DNA from: CBDCGJ01 sp965238305
GTDB taxonomy: Bacteria; Pseudomonadota; Alphaproteobacteria; GCA-2731375
Direction of reading: 5' to 3'
Assembly (NCBI GenBank): GCA_965238305.1
Contig: CBDEHK010000001.1
Coordinates: forward strand, 3,906,001 to 3,970,000
DNA: 64,000 nt
A program made the position numbers and the translations under genes. The notes beneath the pieces were generated by a model. The model saw only the letters and a list, made by a program, of their open reading frames with translations. It was not told the DNA's origin and made no database searches. This document shows, piece after piece, positions 44,438 through 51,496 of this stretch (position 1 is the first letter of the stretch; each line of letters begins with the position of its first letter).

Positions 44438-45199
44438 ATGAACCAAAATCTCGCGCACATCACTATTAATCGTATCGTCACATTACTGGCTGTGACGGCC
44501 TTGCTCGGCGGGTGCAACATGTTGCAACGATTGTCAGATGTCGGCGCAACACCAAAGGTCACCTTGATTGAAAATCCGAATACCAAGGAAGACTATCGAC
44601 CGGTAGTTTTACCGATGCCGCGACCACAAGCCACCCAATACGCATCAAATTCGCTCTGGCGGCCGGGTGCTCGTGCATTTTTTAAGGATCAGCGGGCTTC
44701 CACAATTGGTGATATTTTGACTGTCACCATCAACATCAATGACGGAGCCAAGATCGATAATGAAACAACACGTGCAAGAGACGGGTCCGAAGATTTAGGG
44801 ATATCTGGCTTGGTCGGCCTCGAAACGATCATTCCCAGTAAGATTGGGGAAATTAATATGGATAATTTGGCTGGTATCGAGTCTGAGAGCTCGTCGACCG
44901 GTAAAGGCACCGTGGATCGAAAGGAAGAAATCGACATCACGATCGCAGCAATCGTCACGCAAATTCTACCAAATGGTAATATGGTGATTTCGGGTAGCCA
45001 AGAAGTTGTCGTGAACTATGAAAAGCGAATATTGCAGATCACCGGTGTAATACGGCCCGAAGATATCGACGCGACTAACATGATCCAACATACTCAAATT
45101 GCAGAAGCGCGGATTATTTACGGTGGTCGGGGCCTAATTTCGGACTTGCAACAGCCGCGATATGGCCAGCAGATATTTGACGTCATTTTCCCGTTTTAA
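44438..45199 (+). CDS. flgH: Flagellar L-ring lipoprotein FlgH
   Basis: 253 residues. Lipoprotein signal with lipobox LLGGC (Cys near residue 27). Core blocks are LWRPGARAFFKDQRASTIGD, ILTVTININDGAKIDNET and the C-terminal IRPEDIDATNMIQHTQIAEA with GGRGLISDLQQPRYGQQIFD. Forms the outer-membrane L ring. Last gene of flgF-flgG-flgA-flgH. Confidence 0.97.
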   Translation: MNQNLAHITINRIVTLLAVTALLGGCNMLQRLSDVGATPKVTLIENPNTKEDYRPVVLPMPRPQATQYASNSLWRPGARAFFKDQRASTIGDILTVTININDGAKIDNETTRARDGSEDLGISGLVGLETIIPSKIGEINMDNLAGIESESSSTGKGTVDRKEEIDITIAAIVTQILPNGNMVISGSQEVVVNYEKRILQITGVIRPEDIDATNMIQHTQIAEARIIYGGRGLISDLQQPRYGQQIFDVIFPF

Positions 45200-45244
45200 C
45201 GGGCCTTAGAAATGAAAATTAAGGCCGAAGAAATCGAGCTTAAA

Positions 45245-45279
45245 GGGCCAAGAATTGGCCCAACATTGTTCGAACAATG
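45245..45279. terminator. Two adjacent hairpins between convergent flgH and dksA
   Basis: GGGCCA at 45245 pairs with TGGCCC ending at 45261 around five bases. Right after it CATTGTTCGAACAATG (45264-45279) is a perfect 16-base palindrome. The pair fills the gap between two convergent genes, so a two-way terminator is likely, but neither side has a strong T run and the palindrome could instead bind a protein. Confidence 0.5.
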
Positions 45280-45283
45280 GCAA

Positions 45284-45703
45284 TCAATCGTCCCGATATA
45301 CCCGTTCACGGCGCTCATGACGCTCTTGCGCTTCGATAGATAGAGTAGCGATCGGTCGGGCGATTAACCGTTTGAGCGCAATCGGCTCGTTACTATCTTC
45401 ACAATAGCCATAACTTCCATCTTCAACGCGATTGAGCGCGGCGTTTATCTTGGCTATCAACTTGCGTTGACGGTCCCGCGTCCGAAGTTCCAGAGATCGT
45501 TCGGATTCTGTTGACGCTCGATCGGCGATATCAGGCGACTGCCCTTCACTTTCCTGTAAATGGGCAAGCGTGTCCTGCGCATCTCGCAATATTTCATTCT
45601 TCCAATCTATCAAACGACGACGAAAATACTCCCGTTGGCGGGGACCCATAAATGGTTCATCTTCGCTTGGGGCATAATCGGGCGGTAAAACAACATCGTC
45701 CAT
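45284..45703 (-). CDS. dksA: DksA-type RNA polymerase-binding regulator
   Basis: 139 residues. DksA enters the secondary channel of RNA polymerase and works with ppGpp. Long helices (PRQREYFRRRLIDWKNEILR, ASTESERSLELRTRDRQRKL) with the Asp-rich tip region QSPDIADRASTESE, then the C-terminal block YGYCEDSNEPIALKRLIARP and IEAQERHERRERVYRDD. Only the first Cys of the four zinc Cys is present, as in the common alphaproteobacterial zinc-free form. Encoded downstream of fliX on the same strand with a 168-bp gap; a terminator-like AAAAGT/ACTTTT hairpin lies in that gap. Confidence 0.93.
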   Translation of the reverse strand: MDDVVLPPDYAPSEDEPFMGPRQREYFRRRLIDWKNEILRDAQDTLAHLQESEGQSPDIADRASTESERSLELRTRDRQRKLIAKINAALNRVEDGSYGYCEDSNEPIALKRLIARPIATLSIEAQERHERRERVYRDD

Positions 45704-45871
45704 GTCCGGCTAACCTCTTCAGACAAATCAACGCTTCGGCGAGCGGAATATAACCAGTGTCGAACCAGTCATCAAGTCGCCAATTGAAAAGTGGCAACTT
45801 TTACTATTTTTCGGAGTTTTCTGCTGAAAAACACTCAAATAAATTTAGATGACAGTACTATTTTGAAGAAA

Positions 45872-46306
45872 TTAGTATTGATCTCGTATTTGATCGAATT
45901 TCGCTAGCTCGACAGCGGCGCGCGTTTCGATTTCGCGAAGTGTTTCTTCAAGACCTGGATCCAATACACCTTCACGGCGCTGTTTCAAATTGTCCACAAG
46001 CCTTTGCAATTGCAAAATTGGGATTGTGCCGAGTAGCAGACCCATACGCACTTGATCAAGAATATCAAGCAGGTCGATACCACGGCGTACACTGCGCGTT
46101 GAGCCCGACGTTGCGTCTGGAACTTCTTGCACACTTAATAATGCACCGACCGCGGTTACTGGACCGGCGCCAGCAATTGGCGGCGCCTCGCCGGAGCTAT
46201 CAGGATCAGTAACGGCAAACTCTGCACCGGAACTAGAACTGGAGCCAGACTTATCCTTTCGTCGAACCGACGATGACTTTACTCTGTTCGGTCGCGAAAT
46301 TTTCAT
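45872..46306 (-). CDS. fliX: Flagellar assembly checkpoint protein FliX
   Basis: 144 residues from the ATG at 46306 (MKISRPNRVKSS), which has GAGAG just upstream. FliX couples completion of early flagellar structures to activity of the sigma-54 activator FlbD in Caulobacter. The Ser-rich N-terminus and C-terminal half (VRRGIDLLDILDQVRMGLLL, GTIPILQLQRLVDNLKQRRE, LDPGLEETLREIETRAAVEL) match the family. It diverges from flgI, the same arrangement as in Caulobacter. A weaker GG-N10-GC element upstream (46343-46358) may be its promoter. Confidence 0.9.
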   Translation of the reverse strand: MKISRPNRVKSSSVRRKDKSGSSSSSGAEFAVTDPDSSGEAPPIAGAGPVTAVGALLSVQEVPDATSGSTRSVRRGIDLLDILDQVRMGLLLGTIPILQLQRLVDNLKQRREGVLDPGLEETLREIETRAAVELAKFDQIRDQY

Positions 46307-46340
46307 ATCACTCTCAAACCTGACAAACACTAACCCAGCA

Positions 46341-46358
46341 CGGCATCAAGACGGCCAA
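46341..46358 (-). promoter_or_regulatory. Possible sigma-54 promoter for fliX (weak)
   Basis: On the minus strand TTGGCCGTCTTGATGCC has GG and GC ten bases apart and a TTGGC -24 element, but the -12 element reads ATGC instead of TTGC. The predicted start would be about 25 bp before the fliX ATG. Weaker than the other three strong matches. Confidence 0.35.
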
Positions 46359-46497
46359 CATGCCCGATAACGGTCTCACCGGCAAGTTCTTCCTTTTTCA
46401 AATTAATACCTCGGCAGGTTTTGCCCGAGCACCTAATGGTAACAATTCAAATGCTCTTAAGCATTTGTTTTTATGAGGATTTTTCAAATTTCCGTCC

Positions 46498-46514
46498 TGG
46501 CATGGTTATCGCAA
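46498..46514 (+). promoter_or_regulatory. Sigma-54 promoter for flgI-flgJ-flgN
   Basis: TGGCATGGTTATCGCAA matches TGGCACG-N4-TTGCA with GG and GC ten bases apart. The predicted start near 46524 lies after the ATGs at 46421 and 46517 and 29 bp before the ATG at 46553, which settles the choice of flgI start. Confidence 0.7.
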
Positions 46515-46552
46515 TAATGATCAGACAGAACTCTTTTCCATGTAGAAGTGAC

Positions 46553-47722
46553 ATGCAAACAGGCCCTAATAATAGACATCATCAATTCCGAACATCACGG
46601 CGCCAGAGTATCTGCCGTCAGGTCGTAATTTCGCTATTCTTAGGCATTGCTGTATTCATTGGCCTGCCGCAAAAAACTCAGGCGGCCTCTCGAATTAAGG
46701 ACATCGCGAATTTCGAAGGCATTCGAGAAAATATCCTTATTGGATACGGCTTGGTTGTCGGTTTGAACGGGACGGGTGATACCTTGCGTAATTCGCCGTT
46801 CACAAAACAAAGCCTGAGTGCGATGCTAGAACGGCTCGGCGTTAATATCCGGTCTGTCAATGTATCTGTGGACAACGTAGCGGCGGTCATGGTGACGTCA
46901 AAATTGCCGCCTTTCGCCCGGCAAGGCAACCATATCGACGTCACCGTTAGTTCTTTGGGTGATGCGGAAAGTCTACAAGGCGGCATGTTGCTCGCGACGC
47001 CATTACTTGCGGCGAATGGTGAAGTGTATGCGGTGGCGCAAGGTGCAGTGGCCATTGGTGGTTTCAGCGCCGGTGGGGCTGCGACAGAAGTGACCAAAGG
47101 GGTGCCAACAAACGGCCAAATCTCCAATGGTGCTATTGTTGAACGAGAGATCGGTTTTGAGCTGGCAAACCTGAAAACGTTCCACATCTCACTGCGTAAT
47201 CCAGATATCACCACTGCAGTCCGGGTCGGGCATGCAATAAACAAACACTTTGGCGGGTCCGTGGCGAAAGCATTGGATTCAGGCACAATTCTGGTCGAAG
47301 TCCCGAATGGCAGCGGCGGCATGGTGCAATTACTCGCCCAAATCGAGCAGCTACAAGTTAACCCCGATCAGTTGGCCCGTGTGGTCATCAATGAAAGTTC
47401 CGGCGTCATCGTAATCGGTAAAAATGTTCGAATTGACGATATTGCAATCGCGCAAGGAAACCTAACAATCCGTGTCACGGAAACCCAACAAGTCTCGCAA
47501 CCAGGCGCCTTCGCCCGGCGAGGTCAGACTGAAGTCGTCGACCGAACGGACATTGCTATCGACGAAACTGACAACAAGCTGACTAACCTTCAAACCGGCG
47601 TTTCGCTGCAGGAACTCGTCGACGGCCTCAACGCACTTGGCGTGGGTCCCAGAGACATGATTTCGATCTTGCAAACGATCAAGGCTGCCGGCGCCTTGCA
47701 AGCAGATATTGTGGTGCAATGA
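46553..47722 (+). CDS. flgI: Flagellar P-ring protein FlgI
   Basis: 389 residues from the ATG at 46553. An unbroken frame reaches 46421 but the extra residues have no family similarity and would begin before the predicted sigma-54 start. Basic N-terminus and signal peptide (CRQVVISLFLGIAVFIGLPQ, cleavage near TQA), then the highly conserved SRIKDIANFEGIRENILIGY, GLVVGLNGTGDTLRNSPFTK, and NGAIVEREI with the C-terminal LQELVDGLNALGVGPRDMIS. Forms the periplasmic P ring. Overlaps flgJ by 4 bp. Confidence 0.96.
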   Translation: MQTGPNNRHHQFRTSRRQSICRQVVISLFLGIAVFIGLPQKTQAASRIKDIANFEGIRENILIGYGLVVGLNGTGDTLRNSPFTKQSLSAMLERLGVNIRSVNVSVDNVAAVMVTSKLPPFARQGNHIDVTVSSLGDAESLQGGMLLATPLLAANGEVYAVAQGAVAIGGFSAGGAATEVTKGVPTNGQISNGAIVEREIGFELANLKTFHISLRNPDITTAVRVGHAINKHFGGSVAKALDSGTILVEVPNGSGGMVQLLAQIEQLQVNPDQLARVVINESSGVIVIGKNVRIDDIAIAQGNLTIRVTETQQVSQPGAFARRGQTEVVDRTDIAIDETDNKLTNLQTGVSLQELVDGLNALGVGPRDMISILQTIKAAGALQADIVVQ

Positions 47723-48048
47723 TTATGAACCAGATGACCATGCAGGCCTTACAATCGACAACGCCTTTCACTAGCGAATATACGCAGACAAACGACATTG
47801 ATTTGATGCGACAGAAAGCTCGAAAAACAGCGGAAGAGTTCGAATCGTTTTTTCTCAGTCAGTTTATCGAGACAATGTCTGCTGGAATTTCAACCGACGG
47901 AATATTCGGTGGCGGTCAGGGCGAAAAAATATTTCGCTCCATGCAATCACAGGAATATGCCAAGTCGATGACAAAAATCGGTGGCATCGGTATTGCCGAT
48001 GCTGTGTATCAGGAAATCTTAAAACTTCAGGAGGGAGCGAAGATATGA
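47719..48048 (+). CDS. flgJ: Rod-binding protein, FlgJ N-terminal domain type
   Basis: 109 residues corresponding only to the rod-scaffold domain of enterobacterial FlgJ; the muramidase domain is absent, as is common in alphaproteobacteria. Conserved region: ARKTAEEFESFFLSQFIETM, then GGGQGEKIFRSMQSQEYAKS and GGIGIADAVYQEILKLQ. Caps and guides rod assembly. Overlaps flgI by 4 bp and the FlgN-like gene by 4 bp. Confidence 0.9.
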   Translation: MIMNQMTMQALQSTTPFTSEYTQTNDIDLMRQKARKTAEEFESFFLSQFIETMSAGISTDGIFGGGQGEKIFRSMQSQEYAKSMTKIGGIGIADAVYQEILKLQEGAKI

Positions 48049-48488
48049 CCCCTAAATCCACAGTCACATCAATCACCGAAATTACCGACCGGTTGGCTAA
48101 TCTTTTAGCTAGCGAAAACGAAATTCTAACGGAACGGAAACCGCGGGAATTAGCTGTCACGTTGCCGGAGAAAGAACTGCTTACAGCAGATTACGAACTC
48201 AAAATGATTGAGATCAAAAAGGATCCTGAATTCCTGGAGCGATTGGCCCAAGAAGATATGCAGCGATTACGCACGGCAACAAACCGGTTTCAAGATGCAT
48301 TGGAAGATCACCGTCGATTGGTTCAAGCAACAAAGTCCGTAACCGAACGAATGATCAAATCGATAACCGATGAAGTCGCGTCACAAAATCAGCCCAACAA
48401 AGGTTATAATCAGGAAGCAATCGTCGACGCCGCCTTCGCCAATCAAAAGTCAAAGCCCGTTAGTTTGGCTTTCGACCAAGTCATATGA
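48045..48488 (+). CDS. FlgN-like flagellar export chaperone
   Basis: 147 residues, wholly helical by eye, with the pattern of FlgN chaperones for hook-filament junction proteins: an N-terminal helix (TEITDRLANLLASENEILTE), a long middle helix pair (AQEDMQRLRTATNRFQDALE, RRLVQATKSVTERMIKSITD) and a disordered tail. Similarity is of size and helix layout rather than a strict motif, so the call also leans on its place directly after flgI-flgJ with a 4-bp overlap. Confidence 0.7.
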   Translation: MTPKSTVTSITEITDRLANLLASENEILTERKPRELAVTLPEKELLTADYELKMIEIKKDPEFLERLAQEDMQRLRTATNRFQDALEDHRRLVQATKSVTERMIKSITDEVASQNQPNKGYNQEAIVDAAFANQKSKPVSLAFDQVI

Positions 48489-48533
48489 ATGTCATTTTAT
48501 CTTGTCTGATTATCTGTATCTATAAAGTTCGAT

Positions 48534-48566
48534 CATCCAAGGATTGAATGGGCCTCGCCTTGGATG
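48534..48566. terminator. Hairpin between convergent flgN-like gene and flaG
   Basis: CATCCAAGG (48534-48542) pairs with CCTTGGATG (48558-48566), a 9-bp stem with a 15-base loop. A second weaker stem (GGGTTGG with CCAACCC) lies about 10 bp further on. They fill most of the 151-bp convergent gap and probably end both transcripts; no strong T run is seen. Confidence 0.45.
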
Positions 48567-48639
48567 AGATCGTTGGGGGTTGGTGCTTGGTGAAAACTGA
48601 TGTGCCAACCCTCAAACATTTGGGGTTAGAATTATCTAA

Positions 48640-49053
48640 TCAAGATTCGATATCAACACTCAGTCCTGTGATATCTTGGAATCTCGCAAGCATGTCTAAA
48701 ATTTCCTCGCTTGGAAATTCACTGACGACTTCGCCGCTATCACGGTCGACCCCGTGATAAACAAATTTGGCAACATCTTCACGGAAGGAAATAGACAGCC
48801 GGGTGTTATCCACCATATGCAGACTTTCGGCCAACTTCTCAAGCTGGTCGATAAGATCGCGAACATCCGGAGAATTCTTCGTGTTGTCTTCAGCCTCTTC
48901 CGTCTTAACCTGTCCGACGGCATTTTCGTCTTCAAGGTTCAGTTTTGCGGAAAGCGGCGCACCCTTTGATTTTGACGATGCGTCGTCGGGTGCCGAAACA
49001 CTAGGATTCGGTGTCGGCGGCAATACTGGTGATGTAATGATTAAGCCGTCCAT
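48640..49053 (-). CDS. flaG: FlaG-family flagellar protein
   Basis: 137 residues. A Pro/Ser/Asp-rich disordered N-terminus (about 1-60) leads to the FlaG domain: LHMVDNTRLSISFREDVAKF, then VDRDSGEVVSEFPSEEILDM and a final helix. FlaG proteins affect filament length or flagellin handling. Last gene of the flagellin-flaF-flaG module. Confidence 0.85.
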   Translation of the reverse strand: MDGLIITSPVLPPTPNPSVSAPDDASSKSKGAPLSAKLNLEDENAVGQVKTEEAEDNTKNSPDVRDLIDQLEKLAESLHMVDNTRLSISFREDVAKFVYHGVDRDSGEVVSEFPSEEILDMLARFQDITGLSVDIES

Positions 49054-49122
49054 TGTCCTATCTTAATCTGCTAATTAGCACACCTTTCCATTTTGATCTT
49101 ATAGTCCAAATTCTTCTCGGCC

Positions 49123-49467
49123 TCACTCATTTCCAGAAAGGCCGTCCATGATCGTGCGGTTTACCTGAATTAGCGCTTGCAGGTCATCTTCACCGTTCAA
49201 CACTTTAGTCGAATGTTTGTTGACCCAAATTGCCAAAGATATGATGCCGGCCCTTGTTTCTTCCGGCAAGCCATTTTCGTCCGAAGCGCAGCTCATCTCC
49301 AAAACGATCCACATGCGACGGTTCCAATTCAGCGCTTCGCGCAATTCCTTTCGATCGCCCGTTTGTGCCGACATAAGGGCGCGGGTAACTTGCGCAAACA
49401 GACGATATTCAGTTTGCCGCGGCGTTTCGGTTATATTCTGTGATTGTACGTAACTCTGAACTGACAC
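49123..49467 (-). CDS. flaF: Flagellar biosynthesis regulator FlaF (copy 1)
   Basis: 114 residues. FlaF is needed for flagellin secretion/translation in Caulobacter, opposing FlbT. Family features: RQTEYRLFAQVTRALMSAQT, ALNWNRRMWIVLEMSCASDE, LPEETRAGIISLAIWVNKHS and the C-terminal LIQVNRTIMDGLSG. A second, clearly paralogous copy lies at 50717-51067 with the same blocks. This copy follows the first flagellin gene. Confidence 0.92.
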   Translation of the reverse strand: MSVQSYVQSQNITETPRQTEYRLFAQVTRALMSAQTGDRKELREALNWNRRMWIVLEMSCASDENGLPEETRAGIISLAIWVNKHSTKVLNGEDDLQALIQVNRTIMDGLSGNE

Positions 49468-49521
49468 TGTTTAATCCTCCGACAAGATCTAGCGGTTGCT
49501 TAACTCCCTGTAAATTAAGGT

Positions 49522-49548
49522 GGTGGAGGCCACGAAATGACCTCCACC
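49522..49548 (-). terminator. Hairpin downstream of flagellin gene 1
   Basis: GGTGGAGG (49522-49529) pairs perfectly with CCTCCACC (49541-49548) around an 11-base loop, 10 bp after the flagellin stop. Downstream on the minus strand is a moderately T-rich stretch. It would end or stabilise the abundant flagellin message and reduce read-through into flaF. Confidence 0.7.
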
Positions 49549-49558
49549 GAACTTAAAC

Positions 49559-50395
49559 TTACGAGAACAGACCCAGGATCAATTGCGGCGCAGAGCTCGC
49601 GATTGATAGCGACTGGACGCCCAGTTGCTGCTTGATCTGCAAGGATTGCAACATTGCGCTTTCCTTAGCCATATCGGCATTCACAAGATTACCGACACCA
49701 GCGTCTAGAATGGTTTGCAATTTGCCATTAAAATCGGCCTGAATGTCGACCTGTTTACCGGCACTACCAAGCGAAGCTAAATGCGCGTTCACATCATCGA
49801 TTGCACTTTCAACTGCAGTCAAAGTAGTGGCATCGGTAACGTCTGTTGCCGAGGGGACACCAAGTGTCGCGCTTGTGATATCTTGACCACCGACTGCAAT
49901 GAATTGCGGCGCATTTGCAGAATCAATACGTGAGAGCACATTAAACGGCGTGCCGCCACCAACACTGGAAATAGAATCGTCAAGTAAGTTTGTGCCGTTG
50001 AATTCTGAAGATGCAACGATGTTGTCGATTTGATCGGCAAGCGCGTTGAAGTCATCTTGCAATGCGGTGATCGCATCGGTGTCTAAACCGTCTTGCTGAC
50101 CGGCAACAACCTTGGCTTTCATTTCGATCAACAGATCGGAAATTGCTTTTGCACCAGCGATTGCGGTATCGACAACACTACCGCCATTGGCAAGCGCGGT
50201 ATCGATCGCGCCTAGGCCGGCGATTTCTGCACGCATTTTTTGCGCGATTGAAAACGTCGACGCATCGTCTTTCGGACCGTTGACTTTAAAGCCGGTCGAA
50301 ATACGATTGTTGGTAACTTCAAGCTGTTTGTTGGTTGCGTTCAAATTCTGCAACGCGATTGCAGCAGGTGTATTATTGTTAACTGTTAAAACCAT
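49559..50395 (-). CDS. fliC: Flagellin (copy 1)
   Basis: 278 residues, the short alphaproteobacterial type made mostly of D0/D1. N-terminus: NNNTPAAIALQNLNATNKQL, ISTGFKVNGPKDDASTFSIA; C-terminus: VNADMAKESAMLQSLQIKQQ and SLSIASSAPQLILGLFS. The central part (about 150-200) is Thr/Ala-rich. No Cys. A 321-bp regulatory region precedes it with a sigma-54 promoter, a perfect palindrome in the leader and upstream inverted repeats. Confidence 0.97.
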   Translation of the reverse strand: MVLTVNNNTPAAIALQNLNATNKQLEVTNNRISTGFKVNGPKDDASTFSIAQKMRAEIAGLGAIDTALANGGSVVDTAIAGAKAISDLLIEMKAKVVAGQQDGLDTDAITALQDDFNALADQIDNIVASSEFNGTNLLDDSISSVGGGTPFNVLSRIDSANAPQFIAVGGQDITSATLGVPSATDVTDATTLTAVESAIDDVNAHLASLGSAGKQVDIQADFNGKLQTILDAGVGNLVNADMAKESAMLQSLQIKQQLGVQSLSIASSAPQLILGLFS

Positions 50396-50444
50396 TTCTT
50401 GGTCTCCTGACTTTTTCTAAGTAAGTCCCCGCTTTTTGCAGGGA

Positions 50445-50459
50445 AACGCATTATGCGTT
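50445..50459 (-). promoter_or_regulatory. Perfect hairpin in the 5' leader of flagellin 1
   Basis: AACGCATTATGCGTT is a perfect 7-bp stem with a one-base centre. On the predicted sigma-54 start it would sit at the extreme 5' end of the message, followed by a second stem (CCCTGCAAAAAGCGGG-like, 50427-50443) nearer the ribosome binding site. FlbT acts on the flagellin leader in Caulobacter and flbT is encoded nearby, so this is a candidate target or a stability element. Confidence 0.45.
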
Positions 50460-50471
50460 GGTGACAATTAT

Positions 50472-50488
50472 AGCAAGCAATATACCAA
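50472..50488 (-). promoter_or_regulatory. Sigma-54 promoter for flagellin 1
   Basis: On the minus strand TTGGTATATTGCTTGCT has GG and GC ten bases apart and a perfect TTGCT -12 element; the -24 side reads TTGGTAT rather than TTGGCAC. Predicted start near 50461, about 65 bp before the ATG. Confidence 0.6.
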
Positions 50489-50602
50489 TGTCCATAATTT
50501 TTTACCGTTAACGATACATAAACGTAAACTATTGTTTTTAAATAACTAAATGTCAACAACAGGTTCACTTTGTTAATAAATATTAACAAATTATTAGTGT
50601 AC

Positions 50603-50684
50603 TAGGCAATTTTTGCCTACTTACATAAAGAGCGAGGAAATATATGCCGGGCAAGATTTTCCGACCCTAGGCAGAACTTGCCTA
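50603..50684. repeat. Two TAGGCA-N5-TGCCTA inverted repeats plus a GGGCAAGATTTTCC element upstream of flagellin 1
   Basis: TAGGCAATTTTTGCCTA (50603-50619) and TAGGCAGAACTTGCCTA (50668-50684) share identical 6-base arms and 5-base spacers, 65 bp apart. Between them is TGCCGGGCAA (50645-50654) merging into GGGCAAGATTTTCC (50649-50662). They lie 115-200 bp upstream of the sigma-54 promoter, the usual place for an NtrC-family enhancer site such as that of FlbD. The rest of this 321-bp gap is AT-rich. Confidence 0.6.
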
Positions 50685-50716
50685 ATTCAATAATAATTTT
50701 ACCTATTGCGACGAAT

Positions 50717-51067
50717 TCAGGCGGACAGGCCTTCCATGATTGTCGTATTCACCCGAATCAACGCTTCCAGATCCGCACCGTCATGCATTACCAGACGACT
50801 ATGTCGCTCCACCCAAATCGATAATGAAATTATCCCGGCTCTGGTCACATCCGGCAGGGCATTATTGTCATCAGAACAATCCAAAGATAATACCTGCCAT
50901 AAGCGCCTATTCCGCGCCAAAGCATTTATGAGATTCAAGCGGGCTTCACGCGTTGTGGCGCCCCTAGCCTCTCGAAGATCCCGTGTTATTTCGGCGAATA
51001 TTTGATATTCGCGCTGGCGTGGTTCACCGGTAGCGATTTGGGTTCTGCGGTAGCTATCGACAGCCAT
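50717..51067 (-). CDS. flaF: Flagellar biosynthesis regulator FlaF (copy 2)
   Basis: 116 residues, paralogous to 49123-49467: RQREYQIFAEITRDLREARG, LARNRRLWQVLSLDCSDDNN, LPDVTRAGIISLSIWVERHS, LIRVNTTIMEGLSA. Lies 2 bp after flbT, giving flagellin-flbT-flaF in one direction. The 'P-R-Q-x-E-Y' start and 'I-x-V-N-x-T-I-M-x-G-L-S' end are shared by both copies. Confidence 0.92.
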   Translation of the reverse strand: MAVDSYRRTQIATGEPRQREYQIFAEITRDLREARGATTREARLNLINALARNRRLWQVLSLDCSDDNNALPDVTRAGIISLSIWVERHSRLVMHDGADLEALIRVNTTIMEGLSA

Positions 51068-51069
51068 TG

Positions 51070-51468
51070 TCAGAGACCCAACCGCTCCGCTTCAAGCGGG
51101 AAAAGCTTTTTGCACGTCATCAATGCTTTGTAATAACTGGCGGCTTGACACAGGCTAATAATATCGACGCAGATCCCCACGATTTCGGGACTACTCACCG
51201 CATCCATGAATTCGGCCATACGGGTGACGAACTCATCTTGATATTTTTTCCTGCCCTTTTCATCCATATAAAGCATCATCATCGCGAAGTAGATGCGGCG
51301 GGAAGGTGTGTTTGCTTCCTCCAGCTGCATGATGTCTCGTTCGCGCAAGATTGACGCTCTGTTCTGGATCACAAAGTTGGCGCGGCGATCTCCATTTTGG
51401 ATTACCGCGCCATTCACAACCAGTCTTTCGCCTGATTTTAACGTGAGCTTCAGTGACATTTGTTCCAC
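51070..51468 (-). CDS. flbT: Flagellin translation regulator FlbT
   Basis: 132 residues. FlbT binds flagellin mRNA leaders and promotes their decay until the hook is complete in Caulobacter. Family features: MSLKLTLKSGERLVVNGAVI, NGDRRANFVIQNRASILRER, IYFAMMMLYMDEKGRKKYQD and a basic C-terminus (ALMTCKKLFPLEAERLGL). Between flagellin 2 and flaF copy 2; a hairpin lies between it and the flagellin stop. Confidence 0.94.
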   Translation of the reverse strand: MEQMSLKLTLKSGERLVVNGAVIQNGDRRANFVIQNRASILRERDIMQLEEANTPSRRIYFAMMMLYMDEKGRKKYQDEFVTRMAEFMDAVSSPEIVGICVDIISLCQAASYYKALMTCKKLFPLEAERLGL

Positions 51469-51470
51469 AA

Positions 51471-51487
51471 CGCCTGTTAATCAGGCG
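51471..51487 (-). terminator. Hairpin between flagellin 2 and flbT
   Basis: CGCCTG-TTAAT-CAGGCG is a perfect 6-bp stem in the 28-bp gap. It probably limits read-through from the abundant flagellin message into flbT-flaF or marks a processing point. No T run follows. Confidence 0.5.
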
Positions 51488-51496
51488 CCTCCCTGA

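Noticed and set aside
46678..47322. Leftward 214-residue frame opposite flgI
   Set aside because: Lies wholly inside FlgI, whose sequence is conserved throughout; no domain or ribosome binding site.
50567..50590. GTTAAT-N4-ATTAAC palindrome resembling a CtrA box
   Set aside because: The spacing between the TTAA halves is six, not seven, in an AT-rich stretch; not counted as a CtrA site.
50641..50684. GG-N8-GC patterns near flagellin 1 that look like sigma-54 promoters
   Set aside because: Sigma-54 needs exactly ten bases between GG and GC; these have eight and are better explained as the arms of inverted repeats.
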